Below, piece after piece: positions 16,438-23,800 of a stretch of 29,439 nt of DNA. Under the pieces are notes generated by a model. It worked only from the letters and a program-made list of their open reading frames with translations. It had not been told where the DNA came from and ran no database searches. This DNA comes from Commensalibacter sp963921845 (lineage in GTDB: Bacteria; Pseudomonadota; Alphaproteobacteria; Acetobacterales; Acetobacteraceae), in assembly GCF_963921845.1 (NCBI RefSeq), contig NZ_CAWUGZ010000066.1, forward strand, positions 1-29,439, given 5' to 3'. Made by a program: the position numbers and the translations under genes. Every line of letters starts with the position of its first letter. The stretch's first letter is position 1.

Positions 16438-18002
16438 TGGTAAGCTTGCGTTATTTTAAAAAACTTCTGAGAGTACGTTTAGGATTTTTTCTTTGTCTTA
16501 CAACGCTTGTTGGTTGTGATTTGGCACCTAACTATCGTCCAACACAATTTATTTTACCGGATTCATGGGAAGGTCAAGCACCCTTTAATAAAGCCAATCC
16601 AGCCGATGCAATCCCTAAAGGGAATTGGTGGATAGTATACAACGATTCTACTTTAAATAAATTTGAAGAGCAACTTGATAAAAGCAACCCTAATTTACAG
16701 GCTATGGCAGAGGCGTTTATACAAAGTCGTGCTATTTTAGGAGAAGTTAGATCTCAATTGTACCCTCAATTAAATTTGCAAGCAGGTGGGGGAAGGTACA
16801 GAGAGTCGAAAAATAAATTATTCCGCAGTCGACAAAGCACATCGATGTTGACCGAAAACAACACGCAATATCAAGCGGCTGCATTTTGGGAGTTGGATCT
16901 TTGGGGAAGAATTCGTAATCAAATCAAGATGCAACAAAGTCTTTCTCAAGCGAGTGCCTCGGATTACCAAGCTGCAAAATTAAGTTTGGAAGCGGATTTA
17001 GCTAGAAATTATATGATTTTACGTGGATACGATGGTCAAGCTGAAGTTTTGAAACAGACAGTACAGTATTACGAAGCGGCGGTTGATATTACCCGTATGC
17101 GTCAAGTAGGGGCAATTGCAGCCGGTATTGACGTAGCCAGAGCTGAAAATCAATTAGAAATAACCAAAGCACAATTAACAGAAGTACAAGCTCAAAGAGA
17201 TAATGTTGAGCATGCGATTGCTGTTTTAATTAACCATGTGCCTATTGGATTTCATATTGCTGCGGTTAAAAGTAACGAGGATATGAGAATTCCTAATATT
17301 CCTATGGAGGTCCCTTCTTCTTTGTTGCAACGGCGGCCCGATATTGCGAGTGCAGAACGTCAAATGGCTGCTGCTAATCGGGCGATTGGTGTTTCCAAAG
17401 CAGCTTTTTATCCTGATATAGCCATTAATGCATTAGGGGGGTTTGAAGACAAAGGATTTGGATTAGCAAATCTGCCTAACAGTATGTGGTCCGCAGCTAT
17501 ACAAGGGGTTTTACCTTTGTTCCAAGGGGGATTGCGAAGGGCCACGTTACAAAGAGTCTGGTCTCAATATAGGCAAACCCGCGATACTTATCGTTCGGTC
17601 GTATTAAATGGGTTTCAAGAAGTTGCAGATAATTTAACGCTCACCCAAAGATTAACGACTGAATTAAGTCAAAATAAAGAGGCCACTTCAGCTGCGCTCC
17701 GCACACAAAGCATGGCGATGTCGCTTTATACGGGTGGGCTTACGAATTACTTAGATGTCGTTACCGCTCAAAGTGCTGCATTAAATGCACAAATTGCTGA
17801 AGTTCAAACTCAGACACGTCTTATGCAAGCATCGGTTGATCTGATCGCAGCGTTGGGAGGAGGATGGCGTCGTCAAGATTTGCCTACTAAACATTTAGAG
17901 CCGTTTCATGTTTTGCAATACCATCATTTGCGTTATCCAAATCCTGTCAAAGGGCAAGGGCCTGTTGAACAAACAAGCGATAATAATTTAGCCGGTTCTT
18001 GA
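16437..18002 (+). CDS. Outer-membrane efflux lipoprotein, NodT/OprM type
   Basis: Outer-membrane channel of the tripartite pump. The 521-residue product starts with a basic, hydrophobic signal ending in the lipobox TLVGC, making Cys27 the lipidated residue. The PNY-R-P motif follows directly after, as usual in this family. Two outer-membrane efflux repeats are visible; the second begins near SSLLQRRPDIASAERQMAAA and continues with KAAFYPDI. After the GGGW near the end there is an extra tail of about 45 polar residues. The start is ATG 16437, overlapping the adaptor stop, with GAGGGG about eleven bases upstream; a TTG three bases earlier is unlikely. No clear terminator follows, so transcripts could reach the rplK leader 171 bases downstream. 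Confidence 0.95.
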   Translation: MVSLRYFKKLLRVRLGFFLCLTTLVGCDLAPNYRPTQFILPDSWEGQAPFNKANPADAIPKGNWWIVYNDSTLNKFEEQLDKSNPNLQAMAEAFIQSRAILGEVRSQLYPQLNLQAGGGRYRESKNKLFRSRQSTSMLTENNTQYQAAAFWELDLWGRIRNQIKMQQSLSQASASDYQAAKLSLEADLARNYMILRGYDGQAEVLKQTVQYYEAAVDITRMRQVGAIAAGIDVARAENQLEITKAQLTEVQAQRDNVEHAIAVLINHVPIGFHIAAVKSNEDMRIPNIPMEVPSSLLQRRPDIASAERQMAAANRAIGVSKAAFYPDIAINALGGFEDKGFGLANLPNSMWSAAIQGVLPLFQGGLRRATLQRVWSQYRQTRDTYRSVVLNGFQEVADNLTLTQRLTTELSQNKEATSAALRTQSMAMSLYTGGLTNYLDVVTAQSAALNAQIAEVQTQTRLMQASVDLIAALGGGWRRQDLPTKHLEPFHVLQYHHLRYPNPVKGQGPVEQTSDNNLAGS

Positions 18003-18032
18003 TTTTTGAGGAATTCTACCTATATTTAAAAC

Positions 18033-18061
18033 TTGACAAAACTCATAGAAAATTGCAAGTA
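18033..18061 (+). promoter_or_regulatory. Candidate promoter for the rplK operon
   Basis: A perfect TTGACA at 18033-18038 lies 135 bases before rplK, preceded by an AT-rich stretch. A 17-base spacer gives CAAGTA, a poor -10; TAGATA at 18060 fits better but leaves a 21-base spacer. The -35 is convincing and the -10 uncertain. Confidence 0.38.
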
Positions 18062-18077
18062 GATAGGTTCTTAATCG

Positions 18078-18144
18078 GAACGCGGGAGAAAAGTTTATAG
18101 GAAAACTCATACGTTTTCTTAGAACTTTCGTGTGAACCGCGGTC
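18078..18144 (+). promoter_or_regulatory. Nested hairpin in the rplK leader (possible L1 autoregulatory site)
   Basis: Three helices nest inside one another in the untranslated leader: GGA-CGCGG (18078-18085) with CCGCG-TC (18137-18144), with one A/G mismatch; GAAA (18088-18091) with TTTC (18126-18129); and AGGAAAAC (18099-18106) with GTTTTCTT (18113-18120) around a six-base loop. In enteric bacteria L1 represses this operon by binding the leader mRNA. Location and structure suit that role, but I did not match a defined L1-binding motif. Confidence 0.42.
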
Positions 18145-18173
18145 TGGGTAAATAATATTAAGGAGACCCGGAT

Positions 18174-18608
18174 ATGGCCAAAAAAATTGTTGGCTACATT
18201 AAACTGCAAATTCCCGCTGGTAAAGCGAATCCTTCCCCACCAGTTGGTCCTGCTTTAGGACAACGAGGATTGAATATTATGCAGTTTTGTAAAGAATTCA
18301 ATGCTGCGACACAAAATCTTGAACCTGGTATGCCCATTCCAGTTGTAATTACGGCGTATGCAGATCGTACGTTTAGTTTTATTACGAAAACTCCGCCGAA
18401 TACTTATTTCTTGCTGAAAGCAGCTAAAGTTTCAAAAGGTTCAGCCGTGATTGGTAAGGGGACTACCGTTGGATCCGTTACTATGAGTCAATTAAAAGAA
18501 ATTGCTGAACAAAAAATGGTGGATATGAATGCAAATGACGTTGAGTCTGCTGTACGTATGCTAATCGGTTCGGCACGTTCTATGGGTATCAAGGTAGAGG
18601 AGGCTTAA
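18174..18608 (+). CDS. rplK: 50S ribosomal protein L11
   Basis: L11 binds 23S rRNA at the GTPase-associated centre, where elongation factors act. The 144-residue product is of standard length and colinear with the family: the N-terminal IKLQIPAGKANPSPPVGPAL with the proline-rich switch, GLNIMQFCKEFN, then TPPNTYFLLKAAKVSKGS and the C-terminal RNA-binding domain ending in GSARSMGIKV. AAGGAG stands about ten bases before the ATG. It is the first gene of the cluster. The genes usually found directly upstream (secE, nusG) are absent from this position and the efflux operon is there instead. Confidence 0.98.
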   Translation: MAKKIVGYIKLQIPAGKANPSPPVGPALGQRGLNIMQFCKEFNAATQNLEPGMPIPVVITAYADRTFSFITKTPPNTYFLLKAAKVSKGSAVIGKGTTVGSVTMSQLKEIAEQKMVDMNANDVESAVRMLIGSARSMGIKVEEA

Positions 18609-18611
18609 GAA

Positions 18612-19307
18612 ATGGCAAATAATAAACGTCTTAACGCCGCTCGTGCTACGATAGAACGTAATAAAATTTATAGTTTACACGAAGCGATTGCTCTTGTTTT
18701 AAGTAATGCGAAAGCAAAATTTGATGAAACCATTGAAATTGCGATTAACCTAGGGGTTGATCCACGGTATGCAGATCAAATGGTTCGTGGGTTAATGTCT
18801 CTTCCTCATGGTACAGGTAAAACATTACGTGTAGGTGTATTTGCAAGAGGAGCAAAAGCAGAAGAGGCAAAGGCTGCAGGGGCAGACATCGTTGGTGATG
18901 AGGATTTGGCGGAACAAATTCAAGCGGGCACTATCAATTTTGACCGCTGTATTGCAACGCCAGACATGATGGCTTTGGTTGGACGTCTTGGAAAGGTGCT
19001 GGGTCCTCGGGGCCTTATGCCGAATCCGAAATTGGGCACGGTAACCATGGACGTTAAAAGTGCGGTCAGTGCGGCAAAATCCGGTCAAGTTGAATATCGT
19101 GCGGAAAAAGGCGGTGTTGTACACGCCGGTATTGGTAAAGCTTCTTTTGACGCAACAAAATTGGCCGATAATATCAGTGCTTTTGTCGATACTGTTCAAA
19201 AAGCACGCCCATCGGGTGTAAAAGGGACGTATATGAAGAAAATTTATTTATCTTCAACAATGGGTCCTGGAGTTGAAATTGATATTGCCAGTGTAAATGC
19301 TGGTTAA
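18612..19307 (+). CDS. rplA: 50S ribosomal protein L1
   Basis: L1 forms the mobile L1 stalk that helps release deacylated tRNA, and in many bacteria also represses its own operon. The 231-residue protein shows the conserved features: LGVDPRYADQMVRG in the N-terminal domain, the middle domain with the GRLGKVLGPRGLMPNPKLGT motif, and the ending YLSSTMGPGVEID. Only three bases separate it from rplK, and its ribosome site (GGAGG) lies within the last codons of rplK, so the pair is translationally coupled. A 270-base structured spacer separates it from rplJ. Confidence 0.98.
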   Translation: MANNKRLNAARATIERNKIYSLHEAIALVLSNAKAKFDETIEIAINLGVDPRYADQMVRGLMSLPHGTGKTLRVGVFARGAKAEEAKAAGADIVGDEDLAEQIQAGTINFDRCIATPDMMALVGRLGKVLGPRGLMPNPKLGTVTMDVKSAVSAAKSGQVEYRAEKGGVVHAGIGKASFDATKLADNISAFVDTVQKARPSGVKGTYMKKIYLSSTMGPGVEIDIASVNAG

Positions 19308-19352
19308 AATCAAAGAGTTAGCGTTAGTTTGTAACACAAAATAATGCTTAAA

Positions 19353-19558
19353 TGGAAAGTGAATAGCTTTCCAACCTGTCCAAGACCGAGCGTAACGCTG
19401 TTTTAAAAGTAGTTTATACTGCGGGCGGTAGGCGGGCCTAGTGTGTTATAGGTTTTTTTAATCTATTTATATGCTGGTAAATCCGTTAGGACAGGCGAAC
19501 CGGATTGCCTCTTTAAGAGGGAGTCCTAATGGCAACCTGAACAGTCATGGTTTGACTG
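19353..19558 (+). promoter_or_regulatory. Structured rplJ leader, likely L10-binding ribosomal protein leader
   Basis: The 270-base rplA-rplJ spacer is full of complementary segments. TGGAAAG (19353-19359) pairs with CTTTCCA (19367-19373). CCTGTCC (19375-19381) pairs perfectly with GGACAGG (19489-19495), closing a domain over 100 bases long that begins CCAAGACCG, reminiscent of alphaproteobacterial L10 leaders. CCTCTT pairs with AAGAGG (19508-19520) inside a TTGCC/GGCAA stem. CAGTCA (19542-19547) pairs with TGACTG (19553-19558). Within the large domain a short CCTA/TAGG hairpin is followed by seven T (19437-19459). By position and shape this should be where L10, with L7/L12, represses rplJL translation. 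The exact kink-turn was not confirmed. Confidence 0.62.
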
Positions 19559-19577
19559 ATCAAAATGGAGACGGGAT

Positions 19578-20099
19578 TTGGACCGCACGGAAAAACAAGC
19601 GTTCGTTGCTTCCATGGCATCTGTTTTCGCAAAGACTTCAATGGTCATAGTTACGCGTAACGAAGGATTAACTGTGGCTGATGTTACCGATTTGCGTAGA
19701 CGTGTTCGCGCCGCGGGTGCAACGTATAGAGTTGGTAAAAACCGCTTGGTCACCCTCGCCGCAAAAGGAACCCCATTCGAAGGTATTACCTCGTTGTTAA
19801 CTGGACCCATTGCTCTTGCATGGGCAGATGATCCAGTATCAGTGGCGAAAGTAACCGTCGAGTTCGCCAAAACCAATGATAAATTAGTAGTAATTGGAGG
19901 TTCACTTGGAAGTCAATTTCTAGACTTAAACCAAGTAAAAGCTCTGGCTGAACTGCCTTCATTGGATGTATTGCGTGCACAGTTGGTTGGACTTATCTCC
20001 ACACCTGCTACACGTATTGCTGGTGTTTTGCAGGCTCCTGCAGGACAATTGGCGCGGGTTTTTGGCGCTTATGCGGACAAAGGTGATGAAGCGGCTTAA
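19578..20099 (+). CDS. rplJ: 50S ribosomal protein L10
   Basis: L10 anchors the L7/L12 dimers to the GTPase centre of the 50S subunit. The 173-residue product matches alphaproteobacterial L10: MDRTEKQAFVASMASVF at the N-terminus, GLTVADVTDLRRRVRAAGAT, the VGKNRL RNA-binding segment, and a C-terminal helix (AGQLARVFGAYADK) that holds L12 dimers. The start codon is TTG at 19578, chosen because GGAG lies seven bases upstream and because L10 proteins of this group begin with the same MDR sequence. The start lies just after the leader hairpin at 19542-19558, consistent with translational control. The stop codon lies inside a terminator-like hairpin. Confidence 0.97.
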   Translation: MDRTEKQAFVASMASVFAKTSMVIVTRNEGLTVADVTDLRRRVRAAGATYRVGKNRLVTLAAKGTPFEGITSLLTGPIALAWADDPVSVAKVTVEFAKTNDKLVVIGGSLGSQFLDLNQVKALAELPSLDVLRAQLVGLISTPATRIAGVLQAPAGQLARVFGAYADKGDEAA

Positions 20100-20121
20100 G
20101 AAATTAAGCCTTCTTTTTTTT
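20093..20121 (+). terminator. Terminator-like hairpin at the end of rplJ
   Basis: GGCTTAA (20093-20099), a GAAA tetraloop and TTAAGCC (20104-20110) form a perfect 7-bp stem followed by TTCTTTTTTTT. This is the form of an intrinsic terminator and it includes the rplJ stop codon. Translation to the end of rplJ would cover the 5' arm. A second small hairpin, CTTTGC/GCAAAG at 20125-20141, follows directly. It probably gives partial termination or RNA processing, since rplL needs to be expressed at several times the level of rplJ. Confidence 0.6.
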
Positions 20122-20187
20122 ATGCTTTGCACAAAGCAAAGTAAACTTGTGTTAAGTCACGTATTAGTATATAAATAGGACGTAATC

Positions 20188-20559
20188 ATGGCTGATTTAG
20201 CTAATCTTGTTGAAGAATTATCTGCACTTACCGTTTTGGAAGCAGCAGAACTTTCGAAGCTTCTCGAAGAGAAGTGGGGTGTTTCTGCTGCGGCACCTGT
20301 TGCAGTTGCTGCGGCACCTGTTGCTGGTGCTGCGCCAGCTGAAGAGAAAACTGAATTTGATGTTATTCTCACCAAAGCTGGCGATAAAAAAATCAATGTT
20401 ATTAAAGAAGTTCGCACGATTACCAGTCTTGGTTTAAAAGAAGCCAAAGACTTGGTAGAAGGTGCTCCCAAAACCCTTAAAGAGGGCGTAAATAAGGATG
20501 AAGCAGAGAAAATCAAGAAAGCACTTGAAGATCAAGGTGCTTCAGTCGAAATTAAATAA
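20188..20559 (+). CDS. rplL: 50S ribosomal protein L7/L12
   Basis: Multi-copy stalk protein that recruits translational GTPases. The 123-residue product shows the N-terminal dimerisation domain (LANLVEELSALTVLEAAELSKL), an Ala/Pro-rich flexible hinge (two copies of AAPVAVAAAP-like sequence, residues about 34-53), and the compact C-terminal domain with FDVILTKAGDKKINVIKEVR and GLKEAKDLVEGAPK. Length and sequence are standard. AGGA stands seven bases before the ATG. The -10-like TATAAA just upstream overlaps the ribosome site region and is unlikely to be a promoter, so transcription presumably comes through the rplJ-rplL hairpin. Confidence 0.98.
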   Translation: MADLANLVEELSALTVLEAAELSKLLEEKWGVSAAAPVAVAAAPVAGAAPAEEKTEFDVILTKAGDKKINVIKEVRTITSLGLKEAKDLVEGAPKTLKEGVNKDEAEKIKKALEDQGASVEIK

Positions 20560-20614
20560 TGATATAAATCAATCGGTTATGGGTTACTATCCATACTGTT
20601 CGGTTTAAAATAAG

Positions 20615-20649
20615 GTAGGGCGGAACTCAAGCATTGAGTATCCGCCTAC
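20615..20649 (+). other. Long hairpin between rplL and rpoB (possible RNase III processing site)
   Basis: GTAGG-G-CGGA-ACTCAA pairs with TTGAGT-A-TCCG-CCTAC, giving 15 base pairs with two single-base bulges (G20620 and A20640) and a GCA triloop. There is no U-tract after it, so it is not a standard terminator. In E. coli the same spacer holds an RNase III site and an attenuator that lower rpoBC expression relative to the ribosomal genes; the equivalent role here is inferred from position. Confidence 0.55.
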
Positions 20650-20658
20650 TTGGTCGTT

Positions 20659-20686
20659 AAAGTGAAATCTTTTTCGACTTTGTTTT
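20659..20686 (+). terminator. Possible attenuator between rplL and rpoB
   Basis: AAAGTGAAA (20659-20667) pairs with TTTC-ACTTT (20672-20681, one bulged G) around a TCTT loop, followed by GTTTTA. The stem is AT-rich and the T-run short, so termination would be partial, as expected of an attenuator that reduces polymerase synthesis relative to L10 and L12. Confidence 0.4.
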
Positions 20687-20711
20687 ACCCCAAAATACAC
20701 AGGGGCGGTTG

Positions 20712-20746
20712 TAACTCTTGACGATTAAAAGAGTTATATTTAGTTT
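20712..20746 (+). promoter_or_regulatory. Hairpin overlapping a possible rpoB promoter
   Basis: TAACTCTT (20712-20719) pairs with AAGAGTTA (20729-20736) around a nine-base loop. The same segment contains TTGACG (20718-20723), which with a 17-base spacer faces TAGTTT (20741-20746). It could be a weak internal promoter for rpoBC or a third RNA hairpin in this spacer; the sequence does not decide. Confidence 0.28.
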
Positions 20747-20797
20747 TCATGAGCCAGATTATAGTTCGTTTATATAATTATAAAAAGGCAACAGGCG

Positions 20798-20818
20798 ATG
20801 GGGCATAATACACGATGA
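20798..20818 (+). CDS. Six-codon upstream reading frame overlapping the rpoB start
   Basis: ATG at 20798, nine bases after AAAAAGG, encodes MGHNTR and stops at TGA 20816-20818, which overlaps the rpoB ATG in an ATGA arrangement. The good ribosome site belongs to this frame rather than to rpoB, whose own site (GGGG) lies within it. Translation of rpoB may be coupled to it. It may be chance; no product is claimed. Confidence 0.25.
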   Translation: MGHNTR

Positions 20819-23800
20819 ACGCGGTAAGCAAATCGTTCACGGGACGCAAGCGTATTCGCAAAAATTTTGGACGGATTTCTGAAATCGCTCCGATGCCAAA
20901 TTTGATTGATGTGCAGCGGGCAAGTTACGAGGCTTTTTTACAACGTGATATAAAGCCAGAAAACCGTACATTGTCAGGTTTGGAAGAAGTATTTCGTTCT
21001 ATTTTTCCAATTAATGATTTTGCAGGCAATGGTCGTCTCGAATTTGTAAATTACGAATTTGAAGAACCGAAATATGATGTTGAAGAATGTCTACAACGTG
21101 GATTGACTTACTCGGCGCCATTGAAAGTGGTTCTTCGTTTAATTGTATGGGATATTGACGAGGATACGGGTGCGCGTTCAATTCGTGATATTAAAGAGCA
21201 ACCCGTTTATATGGGTGATTTACCCTTGATGACTGATAATGGTACGTTTATCGTCAATGGTACAGAGCGTGTCATTGTATCGCAAATGCACCGTAGTCCC
21301 GGCGTATTTTTTGATCATGATGGTGGGAAAACCCATTCCTCAGGTAAATTTCTTTTTACTGCAAGGATTATTCCTTACAGAGGATCATGGTTAGATTTTG
21401 AATTTGATAGTAAGGATTTAATTTACGTTCGGATTGATCGTAAACGTAAATTTCCTGTTACTACGTTGCTTTATGCTCTTGAAGGCAACAATTCAGTTGC
21501 TATGCGAGAAGCAAAATTAAAAGAAGGCGGGGATGTAGACTCTATTTCTGTACGGGGAATGGACGATGATGAAATTCTTTCTTACTTTTACGAAACCGTA
21601 ACCTTTAACAAAGTAGAAGGTGGGTGGTCACGTATTTTTGAGCCAGAAGCATTTCGTAATATTAAATTACTCTCTCCGCTGGTTGATGCGGACACCGGCG
21701 AAATTATTGCGGGAACTGATACTAAGTTGACGGCAAGAGTTGTTCGCAAACTAGCTGAAACAACGAAGCATGTATTGGTTAAAAAAGAAGATTTAATTGG
21801 ACGTTATTTTGCACATGATTTAGTCAACGACGAAACGGGTGAGATCTATGCAGAGGCTGGCGAAGAGTTGACAGAGTCCACATTGGAGACGCTGGAATCT
21901 CTTGGTCTAAATGAAATTCCTACATTGGCTATTGATAATATGGTAGGGCCTTGGATTAGAAACACGTTGGTCGTTGATAAAAATACGTCAAGAGACGATG
22001 CGCTTGTAGATATTTATCGTGTAATGAGACCAGGGGAACCCCCAACGGCCGAGACAGCCGAAGCATTGTTACGTGGCCTTTTCTTTGATTACGATCGTTA
22101 TGATCTTTCCGCGGTAGGTCGTGTTAAAATGAATATGCGTCTTGGTGTGGAAGCTGAAGATTCTATTCGTGTTTTGCGTAAAATTGATATTTTGCGTACG
22201 ATTAAAATTATGTGTGAGTTGAAAGACGGACACGGCAGTGTAGATGATATTGACAATTTGGGGAATAGGCGTGTTCGATCCGTCGGAGAGCTTATGGAAA
22301 ATCAATACCGTCTAGGATTGTTAAGAATGGAGCGAGCCATTCGGGAACGCATGGGTTCGGTTGATATCGATACCGTTATGCCGCACGATTTGATTAATGC
22401 TAAACCGGCAGTCGCAGCGGTTAGAGAATTTTTTGGTTCTTCTCAACTTTCACAATTTATGGATCAAACCAATCCATTATCTGAAGTAACTCATAAACGG
22501 CGTCTTTCTGCCTTGGGTCCAGGCGGTTTAACGCGTGAACGAGCCGGGTTTGAAGTTCGAGACGTGCATCCAACGCATTATGGTCGTATTTGTCCGATTG
22601 AAACCCCAGAAGGGCCAAATATTGGATTGATTAATTCCTTAGCAACGTATGCTAAGGTTAATAAATATGGCTTTATTGAAACCCCTTATCGTTTGGTTGA
22701 AGATGGAAGGTTACAAGACGGTTGGAAGTATCTCTCTGCGATGGAGGAAGATAAGTTAATCGTAGCTCAAGCGGACGCGCATCAAGACGCTGATGGCAAT
22801 TTAACCGATGATTTGGTTTCTGTTCGCAATAGCGGTGATTTCCAATTGGTTAAGCCTGAAGATGTTACGGCATGCGACGTGTCACCCAAACAGTTGGTTT
22901 CCGTGGCTGCAGCACTTATTCCTTTTCTTGAAAACGATGATGCTAATCGTGCGCTTATGGGATCAAACATGCAGCGTCAAGCGGTGCCTTTGATACGCTC
23001 AGACGCGCCATTAGTTGGCACGGGTATGGAAGCAGCCGTTGCAAGAGATTCCGGTGCAACGATTATTGCGAAAAGGGGAGGTGTTATTGATCAAATTGAT
23101 GGCGCCCGCATTGTTGTCAGAGCAACGGATGAGAGCGGTGCTACTCAAGGTGTAGATATCTACCGTTTACGCAAATATACACGTTCTAACCAATCAACGT
23201 GCATCAATCAAAGACCTCTTGTCTACGTCGGAGATCATATTCAAGCTGGCGATATTATTGCCGATGGTCCTTCAACCGAGCTTGGTGAGTTGGCTTTGGG
23301 TCGTAATGTCCTTGTCGCCTTTATGCCCTGGAATGGTTATAATTTTGAAGATTCAATCTTGATTTCGGAGCGTATTGCGCGTGATGACGTCTTTACTTCA
23401 ATTCACATTGAGGAATTTGAAGTCATGGCAAGGGATACAAAGTTGGGTCAAGAAGAAATTACGAGAGATATTCCCAATGTGGGGGAAGAAGCGTTACGTA
23501 ATCTTGATGAGGCTGGAATTGTTTATATTGGTGCAGAAGTAAATCCTGGCGATATTTTAGTTGGTAAAATTACGCCAAAAGGCGAAAGCCCAATGACGCC
23601 TGAAGAAAAATTGTTAAGATCAATTTTTGGTGAAAAGGCGTCCGATGTTCGCGACACTTCTTTAAAATTACCACCTGGAACAAGTGGAACAATCGTAGAT
23701 GTAAGGGTTTTTTCACGTCGTGGTATTGATAAAGATGAACGAGCAATGGCCATTGAGCGCTCGGAAATTGAACGTTTAACTAAAGATCGCGATGATGAGT

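Noticed and set aside
19421..19437. G-rich run in the rplJ leader as a possible G-quadruplex
   Set aside because: The G runs are too few and uneven (mostly two or three G) and pairing within the leader explains the segment better.
20147..20175. TTGTGT - 17 bases - TATAAA as a dedicated rplL promoter
   Set aside because: Transcription would begin at about 20182, downstream of the rplL ribosome site, leaving almost no leader.
20157..20516. 119-codon minus-strand frame across rplL rich in Ala and Ser
   Set aside because: It is the reverse complement of the repetitive Ala/Pro hinge and acidic domains of L7/L12; the apparent composition is a shadow of that.
22441..22520. Possible rifampicin-resistance changes in rpoB
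   Set aside because: The residues most often altered in resistance (Asp550, His560, Ser565 here) are wild type; the other differences from E. coli are normal for alphaproteobacteria.
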